The translations under genes were made by a program, and so were the position numbers. A DNA stretch of 64,000 bases from Verrucomicrobiales bacterium (GTDB lineage: Bacteria; Verrucomicrobiota; Verrucomicrobiia; Verrucomicrobiales; DEV007), in assembly GCA_029213005.1 (NCBI GenBank), contig JARGPI010000013.1:104224-168223 (forward strand), in the 5' to 3' direction. Position 1 is the first letter of the stretch. Each line of letters opens with the position of its first letter. This document shows, in pieces, positions 17,430-26,495 of the stretch. The notes under the pieces were generated by a model, which was given only the letters and a program-made list of their open reading frames with translations, ran no database searches and was not told where the DNA came from.

Positions 17430-19652
17430 TTACGAAGCGTTAATAATGTCATTCAAAAGAGCGCAGGGGCGCATCGCTGCGTCCGCCAGTTTATCATCGG
17501 GCTGATAATACCCGCCGATATCAACCGGGCTTCCCTGAATTTCGTTCAGATAAGTCACAATTGCCTCTTCGTTTTCCGCTAACTTCCTGGCGATCGGTTC
17601 GAATTCGGCCTTCAGTGCCGAATCTTTGTCCTGTGAAGCCAGAGCTTCCGCCCAGTAGAGCGCCACGTAAAAGTGAGTGCCACGGTTATCAAGCTCGCCA
17701 GCCTTCCGGGAAGGTGCCTTATCGGTTAGGAGATATTTCGTATTCGCTTCGTCGAGGGTCTCGGCAAGAATCCGGGCCTTCGGATTGTCGAAGCGTTCCG
17801 CAAGGTGCTCCAGTGATACCGCGAGCGCGAGAAATTCGCCCAGAGAATCCCAGCGAAGGTGGTTCTCGGCGACGAATTGCTGAACATGCTTCGGCGCGGA
17901 ACCGCCGGCTCCGGTCTCAAAAAGACCGCCGCCATTCATCAAAGGCACAATCGAAAGCATTTTGGCACTGGTGCCCACTTCCAAAATTGGAAACAGATCA
18001 GTCAGATAATCACGAAGCACGTTACCGGTTACCGAAATCGTCTCTTCGCCTTCCTTGATCCGCTTAAGAGTAAACAGGGTAGCTTCAGTCGGGGCCAAAT
18101 AATGAAACTCAAGACCTGCGGTATCGTGCTCCTCAATGTAGCGGTGCACTTTTTTGAGGATTTCAGCATCGTGAGCCCGCTCGCTGTCGAGCCAGAAGAC
18201 CGCCGGGGAACCGGTTGCTCTCGCCCGACTTACCGCCAGCTTAACCCAATCGCGAATCGGAGCATCTTTGACCTGACACATTCTCCAGATATCACCCTCA
18301 TTCACATCGTGCTCGATCAGGATGTTTCCATCGGAGTCCACCACCTGAATTTTACCATTTCCAGGGCTCTGGAAAGTTTTGTCATGAGATCCATACTCCT
18401 CCGCCTTCTGAGCCATCAAACCTACGTTAGGGACGGTGCCCATTGTGGTTGGGTCGAAAGCGCCGTTTTCGCGACAGAAATCAATTGTAGCCTGGTAGAC
18501 CCCTGCGTAGCAGCTGTCGGGAATCACGGCGAGCGCGTCGCGCGTCTTACCGTCTTTATCCCACATTTGACCGGAACTGCGAATCATCGCCGGCATAGAG
18601 GCATCGATAATAATATCGCTCGGCACATGTAATCCAGTAATTCCGAGATCCGAATTCACCATAGCCAGATCCGGGCCGCTCTCATAAATCGCATTGATAT
18701 CAGCGTTGATCTCTGCCTTTTTATCCGGAGACAATTCGTCGATTTTTGAAACGAGATCGCCGAAACCATTATTAAAATCGACACCCAGCTCATCAAGAGT
18801 TTCCTGATGCTTGCTGAGCAAATCCTTGAAGAAAACCTCAACGGCGCACCCGAAAATAATCGGGTCAGAGACCTTCATCATGGTTGCTTTCATGTGGAGC
18901 GAAAAGAGAATCCCCTCTTCCCGCGCCCGGGCGATTTGATCTTCCAGAAACTTTACCAGCGAATCCTTCCGCATCACGGTTCCATCAATAATTTCGCCTT
19001 CCAGCAGAGGAGCAAAATCCTTAAGATTCGTCGTCTCACCGTCAGCCGATACAAAATCGATCTTGAACTGAGTCGGAGCGGCGATGGTGACACTCTTTTC
19101 ATTGTTACGAAAATCGTCCTGAGCCATCGTCGCGACGTTGGTTTTCGAATCCTTTGACCAGGCACCCATGCGGTGCGGATTCTTACGGGCATATTCTTTT
19201 ACCGCTTTAGGCGCCCGACGATCCGAGTTTCCTTCGCGAAGAACGGGGTTAACCGCACTCCCCTTAACCTTGTCATACAACTTCTGAATTTTCTGCTCGT
19301 CCTCATTCTGAGGCTCCTCAGGATAATCGGGCAACTGGTACCCCTGACTTTGCAATTCTTTAATCGCCGCCTTCAGCTGGGGAACGGATGCACTCACGTT
19401 CGGCAACTTGATGATATTCGCCTCCGGAGTTTTCGCCAACGCTCCAAGCTCAGCGAGCGCATCTGGAACTTGCTGATCTGCCGGAAGGTATTCCGCGAAA
19501 GTTGCCAGAATTCTGCCCGCCAGTGAAATATCACGAATCTCCACGTCGATACCGGAAGATTTTGTGTAAGCCTCAATTATTGGCAAAAAGGAACGTGTCG
19601 CCAGTGCAGGTGCTTCATCAGTCTTTGTGTAAATAATCTTCGGATCAGGCAT
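17430..19652 (-). CDS. icd: Isocitrate dehydrogenase, NADP-dependent, monomeric type
   Basis: A 740-aa enzyme, the usual length of monomeric IDH (about 740), converting isocitrate to 2-oxoglutarate and CO2 in the TCA cycle. Typical stretches are KIIYTKTDEAPALATRSFLP, ANIIKLPNVSASVPQLKAAI, VNPVLREGNSDRRAP, MGTVPNVGLMAQKAEEYGSH, AVFWLDSERAHD, and GGLFETGAGGSAPKHVQQF. These include the isocitrate-binding NVSAS region and the metal/NADP-site GAGGSAPKH. It stands alone on the minus strand between the NAGPA gene and a divergent small membrane protein gene. It is chromosomally ordinary; no dimeric Icd is seen in the window. Confidence 0.97.
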   Translation of the reverse strand: MPDPKIIYTKTDEAPALATRSFLPIIEAYTKSSGIDVEIRDISLAGRILATFAEYLPADQQVPDALAELGALAKTPEANIIKLPNVSASVPQLKAAIKELQSQGYQLPDYPEEPQNEDEQKIQKLYDKVKGSAVNPVLREGNSDRRAPKAVKEYARKNPHRMGAWSKDSKTNVATMAQDDFRNNEKSVTIAAPTQFKIDFVSADGETTNLKDFAPLLEGEIIDGTVMRKDSLVKFLEDQIARAREEGILFSLHMKATMMKVSDPIIFGCAVEVFFKDLLSKHQETLDELGVDFNNGFGDLVSKIDELSPDKKAEINADINAIYESGPDLAMVNSDLGITGLHVPSDIIIDASMPAMIRSSGQMWDKDGKTRDALAVIPDSCYAGVYQATIDFCRENGAFDPTTMGTVPNVGLMAQKAEEYGSHDKTFQSPGNGKIQVVDSDGNILIEHDVNEGDIWRMCQVKDAPIRDWVKLAVSRARATGSPAVFWLDSERAHDAEILKKVHRYIEEHDTAGLEFHYLAPTEATLFTLKRIKEGEETISVTGNVLRDYLTDLFPILEVGTSAKMLSIVPLMNGGGLFETGAGGSAPKHVQQFVAENHLRWDSLGEFLALAVSLEHLAERFDNPKARILAETLDEANTKYLLTDKAPSRKAGELDNRGTHFYVALYWAEALASQDKDSALKAEFEPIARKLAENEEAIVTYLNEIQGSPVDIGGYYQPDDKLADAAMRPCALLNDIINAS

Positions 19653-19757
19653 CGTAGAATAAGTTATAAGTTTCTAAAATCCGCATCAAATAGCTCAAAT
19701 GTTTATCAAAATCAAAATTTAAAACCGGAACACTCCTCCAGTTAAGGTTGCGGGGCC

Positions 19758-20189
19758 TTGAAATCGCAGGCAGATATCGGGATCGTGAAACTCTTAATCC
19801 ACCTTGTACTCTGGATGGGCTGGCTCCTTCTGGCCACCTTTATCGTCGCCTCGATCGCTCTACTTAATGAGAAACCGGTCCCGGAGCCCCCCGATTCTGT
19901 CCTGAAGATCGCTTTACCAGTGATCGCTCTGCTCAGTGCGATTCTGGGCTGGTTTGCCATCCACCTGAAAAAGCACCTCTTCTGGATCAGACAGAATCTC
20001 TCAATTGAAAACGGAGCGGGTCGGGCCATTTTTCTCGGTTTCTCAATCGCGGCACTCACCGGCGGCGGTTTATCAGTTCTCGCACTCCTTGCACCACGTT
20101 TACTCTGGGGCGCCAATCTCTCTCCCTATTTTGGAATCACAGTGGGGATATTCTTTCTGGTTCTTCTTTTCCCCCGGTTGCCGAAATAA
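19758..20189 (+). CDS. Small integral membrane protein, unknown function
   Basis: A 143-aa protein with four hydrophobic segments (LLIHLVLWMGWLLLATFIVA, ALPVIALLSAILGWFAI, AIFLGFSIAALTGGGLSVLA and YFGITVGIFFLVLLF). The second and third are joined by a charged cytoplasmic-like loop, HLKKHLFWIRQNLSIENGAG. I recognise no family. It is divergent from icd and faces tolC; a bidirectional terminator separates it from the latter. It could be a small transporter component, but no partner is present. Confidence 0.6.
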   Translation: MKSQADIGIVKLLIHLVLWMGWLLLATFIVASIALLNEKPVPEPPDSVLKIALPVIALLSAILGWFAIHLKKHLFWIRQNLSIENGAGRAIFLGFSIAALTGGGLSVLALLAPRLLWGANLSPYFGITVGIFFLVLLFPRLPK

Positions 20190-20206
20190 CATGCTTCCGG
20201 AACAAA

Positions 20207-20234
20207 AAAAGGCCTTCTTTTCAGAAGGCCTTTT
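20207..20234. terminator. Bidirectional intrinsic terminator
   Basis: AAAAGGCCTTCT (20207-20218) pairs perfectly with AGAAGGCCTTTT (20223-20234) around a TTTC loop, with A-tracts and T-tracts on the two sides. It lies between two convergent genes (the small membrane protein and tolC) and can serve both. Confidence 0.9.
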
Positions 20235-20261
20235 CAACTGTTTTAAAAGAAACGTTTGATC

Positions 20262-22505
20262 CTAGTTTTCGGGGAATCCCGCGTGGATCGTGTCCAGAGC
20301 ATCTTCATTGGTGCGGAAAACACCCACATCATGACGCTTCAGAAGTGAACCCCGTGCTTTGTCCAGCGAAGTGAAAGCTACGTTGTAGGTCACTACACTT
20401 ACCAGGAAGGCCTCTTCTGCCGCAAGGTTGCGATCAAGAGCATCGAGGATCAACTGAAGCTGATAACCGACGGAGTTTCCATTGGCATCAATGTTAAGTC
20501 GGTTTTCCAACTCTTTCACTTCCTCACGAGTTGCGAGAGCGGCCTGATACTTACCCTGCATGTCGCGATAAGCGGTTTGAAGCTCACGGTAGGCAACGAT
20601 AGCTTCGAGAGCGATGTTGTCGATTGTGGTCTTCACGTTGTAAAGCTGCTGGCGAAGCTCATGACGACGACGCTCATAGCGTGCCTTGGCATAGTTACGA
20701 CCGAGAGGCACTTCGAAAGTGAATCCGGCAAGTGCGCCAGCGCCGTGATTCCACTGATCACTCCAAGCTGAACCAACTTCCCGTGCATTTCCAAGACCTG
20801 CCTGAGTTCCCTCAAGAACCAGATTCAAGGTTGGAAGCAGCTCGTTTTTGCTCAAGTCGCGGCGGATACCGGCAGCCTGGGTTTGATAGAATGCTTCAAG
20901 CAATTCAGGGCGGTTGCTGATGGCTGCTCTCGCCACTTCGCGAACGTCCTCACGAGGTGCTGCGAGAATCGGACGGCTGCAGGGAATGATCTCAGTGCTT
21001 TTTCCAAGAGCGAAGTCAGGCCCGCTAACCAACGTCCGGAGACGGTCTTCAGCCAGACGGATTGACATTTCAGCGCGGACCAGCGCTGCATTGCGCTGAG
21101 CAACTGATGAACGAGCTCTCAATAACTCAGAAGCGTTAGCTTCAGGGTCAACTGTGGCACGCTCTTCCAACTGTGAAACGATTCGTGAAGTCTGAGCTAC
21201 CGCCAGGCTCTTCTGAACGAAGTTCGCACGAGCGAGATAAACACCCCAGTAAGTTCTGCTGATCTCCAAAAGATATTGCTCAAGCTGGCGAACATATTCC
21301 GTGACTCCCATCTTCGAGTCCAACATCGCGATTTTGATACCGGCGGTGTTGTAGTGGTAACCACCACCTTTAAGAAGCGGGTGGGAGATTGAGAGAATCA
21401 CTTCCGACCCGGATTGTGGGTTGGGATTGAGGAACTGCGAATTGTTATTCAGCGTTGAAAGGCGGTTCGAGATCGAAACCTCGGTACCAGTCTTTAACTT
21501 TTTCCGAACTCCGTATTCGCCTTCTTTCAAGTCCTGCTCAAAGCGAGCACGTGGATCCTGGCTGCCGGTTGTCAGTGTGCTGGATGTCGGCTCATCGGTG
21601 TGAGTGTAACGTCCGTCGATGAAAGCGATCATGTCGAACTGCCCATAAGCCTCTTGAACGCCTGTTTCACGAATCACTGGAATCTCAGCGAAGCTCTTAA
21701 TTTGGTGAGAGTGCCTCAACGCTTCACCGTAAGTGTCGCGAATCGTCCGGCGAATCGCGCCGTGCTCTCTCCAGACCCGCTGATACATGCGGCTCGACCA
21801 GTTGGCACTCATGTTGCCGGGAACACTGGGCAATGAACGAAGCGTTGCGTCGTCGTTGATCTCTCCAAGGTTTTTGGAGTACTCTTTAGCAACTTCACTA
21901 ACGAGCCACTCAACGTTTTGTTCCGCGATTGATTTTTCAACCAGTGGAAGCGGACAAAAAGGAAAACGATTCAAAGGATCGGAAGTCACTTCGAGGTCAT
22001 CAATCGCAGTGTGATCTTCAACCTTGGAAGTTCTTCTGGTTTCTGTGTCAGTCACTCCGGTTGCGCCCTGCTCTTCAACCGAAGGTAATGGACCTGACTT
22101 GTAATTCTTAGCGCGTGCCAACCAGCCCTTGCGGCTCACCTCTGCGGCGACCGGTCCATTTCCTTCAGGCTCACCGTTTGGTGGAGGAGACGTTTTGATT
22201 CTTTCGACGGACTGAGTGTCACCAAGCAATGGCTGATTGTCGCCACCTCCAGACATCTGGGCAGTGCGAGGCCCTTGAACTGGATCCACCACATTCGGCA
22301 ACGCTGGCAGTGGAGGGAGATCAACTCCATCACGCTCAGTGGCAAACAAAGATGATTTTACCTTATTTACCGCGTCTTTAACTGGCTTGGAACCCTCCGA
22401 AACTGGCTTCACTGAAACCGACGGAGCCTCCTGCGCAGAAACTGTAAACGGAATACCTGCCAGCGGTATTAGGAAAAAAGTTAAGAAGTAGCGTTTAATT
22501 TTCAT
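20262..22505 (-). CDS. TolC-family outer membrane efflux protein with N-terminal extension
   Basis: A 747-aa exported protein (signal peptide MKIKRYFLTFFLIPLAGIPF, TVSAQ) that belongs to the OEP family, whose trimers form outer-membrane channels of tripartite efflux pumps or type I secretion. The OEP repeats are recognisable in ILSISHPLLKGGGYHYN, RTYWGVYLARANFVQK, LRARSSVAQRNAALVRAEM, RLAEDRLRTLV, RPELLEAF and FEVPLGRNYAKARYERRRHE. The first about 190 residues after the signal are Pro/Ser-rich and absent from typical TolC proteins of about 450-500 aa. No adaptor or inner-membrane pump gene is adjacent, so partners must be elsewhere. Confidence 0.88.
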   Translation of the reverse strand: MKIKRYFLTFFLIPLAGIPFTVSAQEAPSVSVKPVSEGSKPVKDAVNKVKSSLFATERDGVDLPPLPALPNVVDPVQGPRTAQMSGGGDNQPLLGDTQSVERIKTSPPPNGEPEGNGPVAAEVSRKGWLARAKNYKSGPLPSVEEQGATGVTDTETRRTSKVEDHTAIDDLEVTSDPLNRFPFCPLPLVEKSIAEQNVEWLVSEVAKEYSKNLGEINDDATLRSLPSVPGNMSANWSSRMYQRVWREHGAIRRTIRDTYGEALRHSHQIKSFAEIPVIRETGVQEAYGQFDMIAFIDGRYTHTDEPTSSTLTTGSQDPRARFEQDLKEGEYGVRKKLKTGTEVSISNRLSTLNNNSQFLNPNPQSGSEVILSISHPLLKGGGYHYNTAGIKIAMLDSKMGVTEYVRQLEQYLLEISRTYWGVYLARANFVQKSLAVAQTSRIVSQLEERATVDPEANASELLRARSSVAQRNAALVRAEMSIRLAEDRLRTLVSGPDFALGKSTEIIPCSRPILAAPREDVREVARAAISNRPELLEAFYQTQAAGIRRDLSKNELLPTLNLVLEGTQAGLGNAREVGSAWSDQWNHGAGALAGFTFEVPLGRNYAKARYERRRHELRQQLYNVKTTIDNIALEAIVAYRELQTAYRDMQGKYQAALATREEVKELENRLNIDANGNSVGYQLQLILDALDRNLAAEEAFLVSVVTYNVAFTSLDKARGSLLKRHDVGVFRTNEDALDTIHAGFPEN

Positions 22506-22530
22506 CAGCTATGGGCTTAGTATGCAAAAA

Positions 22531-22559
22531 TGTGTAAGCAATCGAGCCGATTAAGTCAA
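22531..22559 (-). promoter_or_regulatory. Putative sigma70-type promoter of the tolC-family gene
   Basis: On the minus strand a TTGACT box (22554-22559) is followed after 17 bp by TACACA (22531-22536), about 26 bp before the gene start at 22505. The -35 box matches 5 of 6 bases; the -10 box is weak, with 3 of 6. Spacing is optimal. Unverified. Confidence 0.4.
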
Positions 22560-22666
22560 CATTGATTCGCACTTTTTTCACATAGTCTAAGATATGCAAA
22601 TAATCGTCTTAGGTTAAGCAGTTAACCGGGAAGCGTCCATTGACCCGAAGGGCTTATCCCCGGAAA

Positions 22667-24088
22667 ATGACGGCTATGAATCCGGATTCAAAGCAAGCTA
22701 TATCTAAACCAACAACACGACGCTCCGCCTTGAAAACAGCGGCTGGAGCCTCGGTACTTGCAGGGATTTCGATCCCTCACGTTCATGCTCAGGGCAACGA
22801 GGAATTGAAGATCGCCCTGGTGGGTTGCGGAGGTCGGGGAACCGGCGCAGTCAAGAATGCGCTATCCGTTTCGGGAGCACTGGGACCACTGAAATTACAC
22901 GCCATGGTGGACGTCTTTGAGGACCGACTCAATCGAAGTTATGAGACCCTGAAAAAACAGGAGACCGTATCCGATAAGATTGATGTGGCAGACGATCGTA
23001 AATTTATCGGTTTCGACGGTTATAAAGACGCAATGGATTCGATGAAACCGGGCGATATTGCGATCCTGACAACGCCCTGCGCGTTCCGTTGGCCGATGTT
23101 CGAATATGCCGTTGAAAAAGGTCTCCATGTATTTATGGAAAAGCCTGTCACTCCCGATGGTTTTTCTTCGCGCAAAATTCTCGAAATTAACGAAACCGCG
23201 AAAGCTAAGAATCTGAAAGTCGGAGTCGGCTTGATGTGTCGACATTGTGCCGCGCGCGGAGAGTTGAATAAACGAATCCAGGACGGAGCAATCGGTGATA
23301 TCACGATGATGCGTTCCTACCGGGCTCAAGGCCCGATCGCGACTTGCTTCACTAAAAAAAATCCGGGGGAAATGAGTGACCTCCAATACCAGATCCGAAA
23401 CTTTCACAGCTTTCTTTGGCTCAGCGGCGGCTCATTCAGCGACTTCTTTATCCACGGGATCGATGAATGTTGCTGGATGAAAAATGCCTGGCCGGTCAAA
23501 GCTCAGGCCCAGGGCGGACGCCACTACCGGGAGGACGATCATATCGACCAGAATTTTGACAGCTATTCCGTGGAATACACTTTCGAAGATGGCACCAAGT
23601 TTTTCTATGACGGCAGAAATATGAAGGGCTGCAGGCAGGAATTCGCGGCTTACGCCCACGGAACCAAAGGCTCCGCTATTATTTCCGCCAAGAGTCACAC
23701 CCCGGCGAATTCCCGGATCTTCAGTGACCACCGGATCAGCACCAATCTCCGCGGCAAACCCGAGAACCTGGTTTGGGCATTCCCTCAAACGCCTCGTGAG
23801 CCCAATCCTTACGATCTTGAATGGGAACACTTGCTCGACGCGATCCGCAATGACACCCCTTTTAATGAAGTGGAGCGTGGAATTGCAGCGAGCATCACCA
23901 CCTCGATGGGCCGGATGGCGGCGCACACCGGTCAGGAGATCACTTACGATCAAATGCTCAATTGCGACCACCAAATGGCTCCGGGAATCAAAGAATTGAC
24001 GCTGGATGGCGACTCGCCTCTGATGCCGGACGCCGATGGATTCTATCCGATCCCAGAGCCTGGCGTCAAAAAGGATCGGGAATATTGA
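22667..24088 (+). CDS. Gfo/Idh/MocA-family oxidoreductase with Tat signal
   Basis: A 473-aa exported dehydrogenase-like protein. A twin-arginine signal (TTRRSALKTAAGASVLAGIS, ending VHAQ) precedes a Rossmann NAD(P)-binding domain with IALVGCGGRGTGAVKNAL, then HAMVDVFEDRL, ILTTPCAFRWPMFEYAVEKG and the catalytic-region motif HVFMEKPVTPDGF. The C-terminal domain has GSFSDFFIHGIDECCWM. PVC genomes encode many such Tat-exported members acting on sugars, mostly uncharacterised. Starts at 22667 and 22676 are both possible; a longer frame with TTG at 22640 is unlikely. A terminator follows at 24129. Confidence 0.9.
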   Translation: MTAMNPDSKQAISKPTTRRSALKTAAGASVLAGISIPHVHAQGNEELKIALVGCGGRGTGAVKNALSVSGALGPLKLHAMVDVFEDRLNRSYETLKKQETVSDKIDVADDRKFIGFDGYKDAMDSMKPGDIAILTTPCAFRWPMFEYAVEKGLHVFMEKPVTPDGFSSRKILEINETAKAKNLKVGVGLMCRHCAARGELNKRIQDGAIGDITMMRSYRAQGPIATCFTKKNPGEMSDLQYQIRNFHSFLWLSGGSFSDFFIHGIDECCWMKNAWPVKAQAQGGRHYREDDHIDQNFDSYSVEYTFEDGTKFFYDGRNMKGCRQEFAAYAHGTKGSAIISAKSHTPANSRIFSDHRISTNLRGKPENLVWAFPQTPREPNPYDLEWEHLLDAIRNDTPFNEVERGIAASITTSMGRMAAHTGQEITYDQMLNCDHQMAPGIKELTLDGDSPLMPDADGFYPIPEPGVKKDREY

Positions 24089-24128
24089 GATTAGGCAGAA
24101 CGACGAAAACTACTTTGCTACTTGGAGG

Positions 24129-24162
24129 CTTGGCGCGGCGAATCTGCCCGCCAAGTCTTTTT
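24129..24162 (+). terminator. Intrinsic terminator of the Gfo/Idh/MocA gene
   Basis: CTTGGCG (24129-24135) pairs with CGCCAAG (24149-24155), followed directly by TCTTTTTGG. It lies about 40 bp after the stop codon at 24088. Confidence 0.72.
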
Positions 24163-24183
24163 GGTTCCGCCACCATTTCAAAC

Positions 24184-24240
24184 CGTACCCTGTTTACAGG
24201 CGGACTGTATAGGGTACAGTCAGCGACTGTACCCTGTTCA
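24184..24240. repeat. TGTACAGGGTACA repeat array, 3 degenerate units
   Basis: Units start at 24184, 24206 and 24228, again exactly 22 bp apart. Orientation alternates: central CCT, AGG, CCT. The first (CGTACCCTGTTTA), second (TGTATAGGGTACA) and third (TGTACCCTGTTCA) each differ slightly from the consensus. The spacer 24219-24227 is GTCAGCGAC. The array ends 24 bp before the start of the NDH/SelD gene. Confidence 0.85.
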
Positions 24241-24263
24241 CCTCTCGCTTTTCCCACACTATT

Positions 24264-26495
24264 TTGGATACCGGTAATTCCCATATTGTAAAAGACGTCG
24301 TGCTTGTCGGAGGCGGTCACGCTCATGTCGCTGTGCTGAAGAGTTTCGGAATGAAACCCATGCCGGGGGTTCGCGTCACGGTCATCGGCAAAGACATCAA
24401 CACCCCTTATTCCGGAATGCTACCGGGCCTAATCGCCGGGCATTACACGTTTGAGGAAGCTCATATCGATCTCCGCCCTCTGGCTAACTTCGCCAACGCC
24501 CAGCTCTATCACGATTCGGTTCAGAAAATCGATCTGGAAAACCGGCAGATCTTCTGCGCAAACCGCCCTCCGGTCCGCTTCGACGTTCTATCAATCAATA
24601 CCGGCTCAACCCCATTTCTCGACGACGTTCCCGGCGCACGCGAACACTCAATCCCCGTCAAACCAATCGGGAATTTCCTCGAAAAATGGGAATCAATTAA
24701 ACAGGATCTCAGAGGAAATCAGAAACCCCTGAGAGTCGTTACAGTAGGGGCCGGTGCGGGAGGTGTCGAGCTGACGATGGCGGTTCAGTTTGCTCTCCGT
24801 GAATTTGACCCGGGGAACGAATACACTGTCGTAAGCCAGACGGAAACTATTTTGCCCACCCACGCCAAAAGCGTGCAGCACAAATACGAAAAAATATTGA
24901 ACCAGCGCGGCGTCACGATGGCGGTGAACCAGCGAGTCACCAAGGTCGACCCCAAAGAGTTGTTGATGGCAGACGGCGGGAAAATCCCGTTTGATATTCT
25001 CTTCTGGGTGACCAACGCGGCACCACCCCGATGGCCGGGCAGCTCGGGCTTGAGAACGGATCAGGACGGCTTTATCGCAATTAACGACCGACTTCAGTCC
25101 GAATCCCATCCCTATGTTTTCGCTGCAGGCGACGTGGCATCCTGCGCGAAATACCCACGACCAAAATCGGGAGTCTTTGCGGTGCGGCAGGGCCCACCTC
25201 TGACCGAAAATATCCGGAGGATTTGTGCGGACGTGCCGCTGAAACCTTTTCGCCCCCAAAGCCGTTTTTTAAGCTTAATCAGCACCGGAAACCAATCGGC
25301 AGTGGCTTCCTACGGCCCATTTTCACTCCAGGGAGACTACATCTGGAAATGGAAAAACTGGATCGATGTCAACTGGATGGCAAAATATCAGGAACTCCCC
25401 GAAATGGAGCCGGCTGAGATTTCCACCGGAGGCAGCTTAACTGTGCCGGAATTGCTCAAGGCACCAGTGATGCACTGCGGCGGATGCGGCTCAAAGGTCG
25501 GCTCCACCACACTCTCCAGAGTGATCAACAAACTGGAACCGGTGAAAAGAGACGACGTCTTAATCGGTCTTGACTCCCCCGACGATGCAGCCGTCACCAC
25601 CACACCCGACGGATATGTCGGGGTTCACACCATCGATTTCTTCCGATCCTTCATCAACGATCCCTACGTATTTGGCCAAATCGCCGCCAATCATGCTTTG
25701 AGTGATGTTTTCGCGATGGGAGCCGAAGCCCAATCCGCACTCGCAATGGCGACAGTTCCCTATGGTGATGAAGAAAACGTCGAGGAACAGCTTTTCCAGG
25801 TGATGGCGGGCGCTCTGAAAATGCTCAACGCCTGCAACTGCGCACTAGCCGGGGGCCACACCACGATGGGCGGGGAAATGGCTTTTGGTCTCTCGGTTCA
25901 CGGAATCGCCCAACAGTCCCGTCTCATGCAAAAAGGCGGGATGAATCCGGGCGATAAACTCATTTTAACGAAGGCGATCGGAACCGGAACGATTTTTGCG
26001 GCCGATATGAGAAACCAGGCCAAAGGGACCTGGGCCGAGTCCGCCATCGATTCGATGACGCTCAGTAACTTCGAAGCCGGGCAAATCCTGCACAAACATG
26101 GCGCGACCGCCTGCACAGACGTCACCGGCTTCGGCCTCCTCGGCCACCTTGTCGAAATGCTGAAAGCCTCCGGCATCACTTCGGTGGTCGAACTCGATGC
26201 TGTCCCGATTCTCCCCGGAGCGCTGGAATGTGTCCAGAACGGCATTTTCAGCTCGCTCCAGCCCGATAATCTGAGATTGCGGCGCGGAATCGAAGCGTCT
26301 GAAACCGTTGCGGAAAAGGACACCTATTCGATACTCTTCGACCCCCAGACCTCAGGCGGCCTCCTCGCAGGCATTCCGGAAGATCAAGTCGAAGCCTGCC
26401 TGGACAGTCTCCGCGAAATCTATCCGGAAAGCTGCGTCATCGGGACCGTGACCCAATCTGATATTTCCGAAGGAAAGTATGTCACCGTTGTTTAA
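24264..26495 (+). CDS. selD: NDH-like FAD/NAD oxidoreductase fused to selenophosphate synthase (SelD)
   Basis: A 743-aa fusion. Residues 1 to about 390 form a type II NADH dehydrogenase-like flavoprotein: VVLVGGGHAHVAVLK (FAD site), TVGAGAGGVELTMAVQ (NAD site) and HPYVFAAGDVASC. Residues about 395-743 are SelD, which makes selenophosphate from selenide and ATP. The catalytic Cys is C408 in HCGGCGSK (with K411, as in the E. coli active site); GLDSPDDAAV and GGHTTMGGEMAFGLSVHG follow, and TSGGLLAGI closes the fold. No Sec codon is used. Such fusions are known; the dehydrogenase part may serve selenide or sulphide redox. No selU or selA is in the window. The TTG start is used because no ATG precedes the first beta strand. 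Confidence 0.9.
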   Translation: MDTGNSHIVKDVVLVGGGHAHVAVLKSFGMKPMPGVRVTVIGKDINTPYSGMLPGLIAGHYTFEEAHIDLRPLANFANAQLYHDSVQKIDLENRQIFCANRPPVRFDVLSINTGSTPFLDDVPGAREHSIPVKPIGNFLEKWESIKQDLRGNQKPLRVVTVGAGAGGVELTMAVQFALREFDPGNEYTVVSQTETILPTHAKSVQHKYEKILNQRGVTMAVNQRVTKVDPKELLMADGGKIPFDILFWVTNAAPPRWPGSSGLRTDQDGFIAINDRLQSESHPYVFAAGDVASCAKYPRPKSGVFAVRQGPPLTENIRRICADVPLKPFRPQSRFLSLISTGNQSAVASYGPFSLQGDYIWKWKNWIDVNWMAKYQELPEMEPAEISTGGSLTVPELLKAPVMHCGGCGSKVGSTTLSRVINKLEPVKRDDVLIGLDSPDDAAVTTTPDGYVGVHTIDFFRSFINDPYVFGQIAANHALSDVFAMGAEAQSALAMATVPYGDEENVEEQLFQVMAGALKMLNACNCALAGGHTTMGGEMAFGLSVHGIAQQSRLMQKGGMNPGDKLILTKAIGTGTIFAADMRNQAKGTWAESAIDSMTLSNFEAGQILHKHGATACTDVTGFGLLGHLVEMLKASGITSVVELDAVPILPGALECVQNGIFSSLQPDNLRLRRGIEASETVAEKDTYSILFDPQTSGGLLAGIPEDQVEACLDSLREIYPESCVIGTVTQSDISEGKYVTVV

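Noticed and set aside
17859..18632. 257-codon frame antisense to icd
   Set aside because: A shadow of a strongly supported monomeric IDH gene.
25470..25490. Selenocysteine codon in SelD
   Set aside because: The active-site codon is TGC, ordinary Cys; no in-frame TGA.
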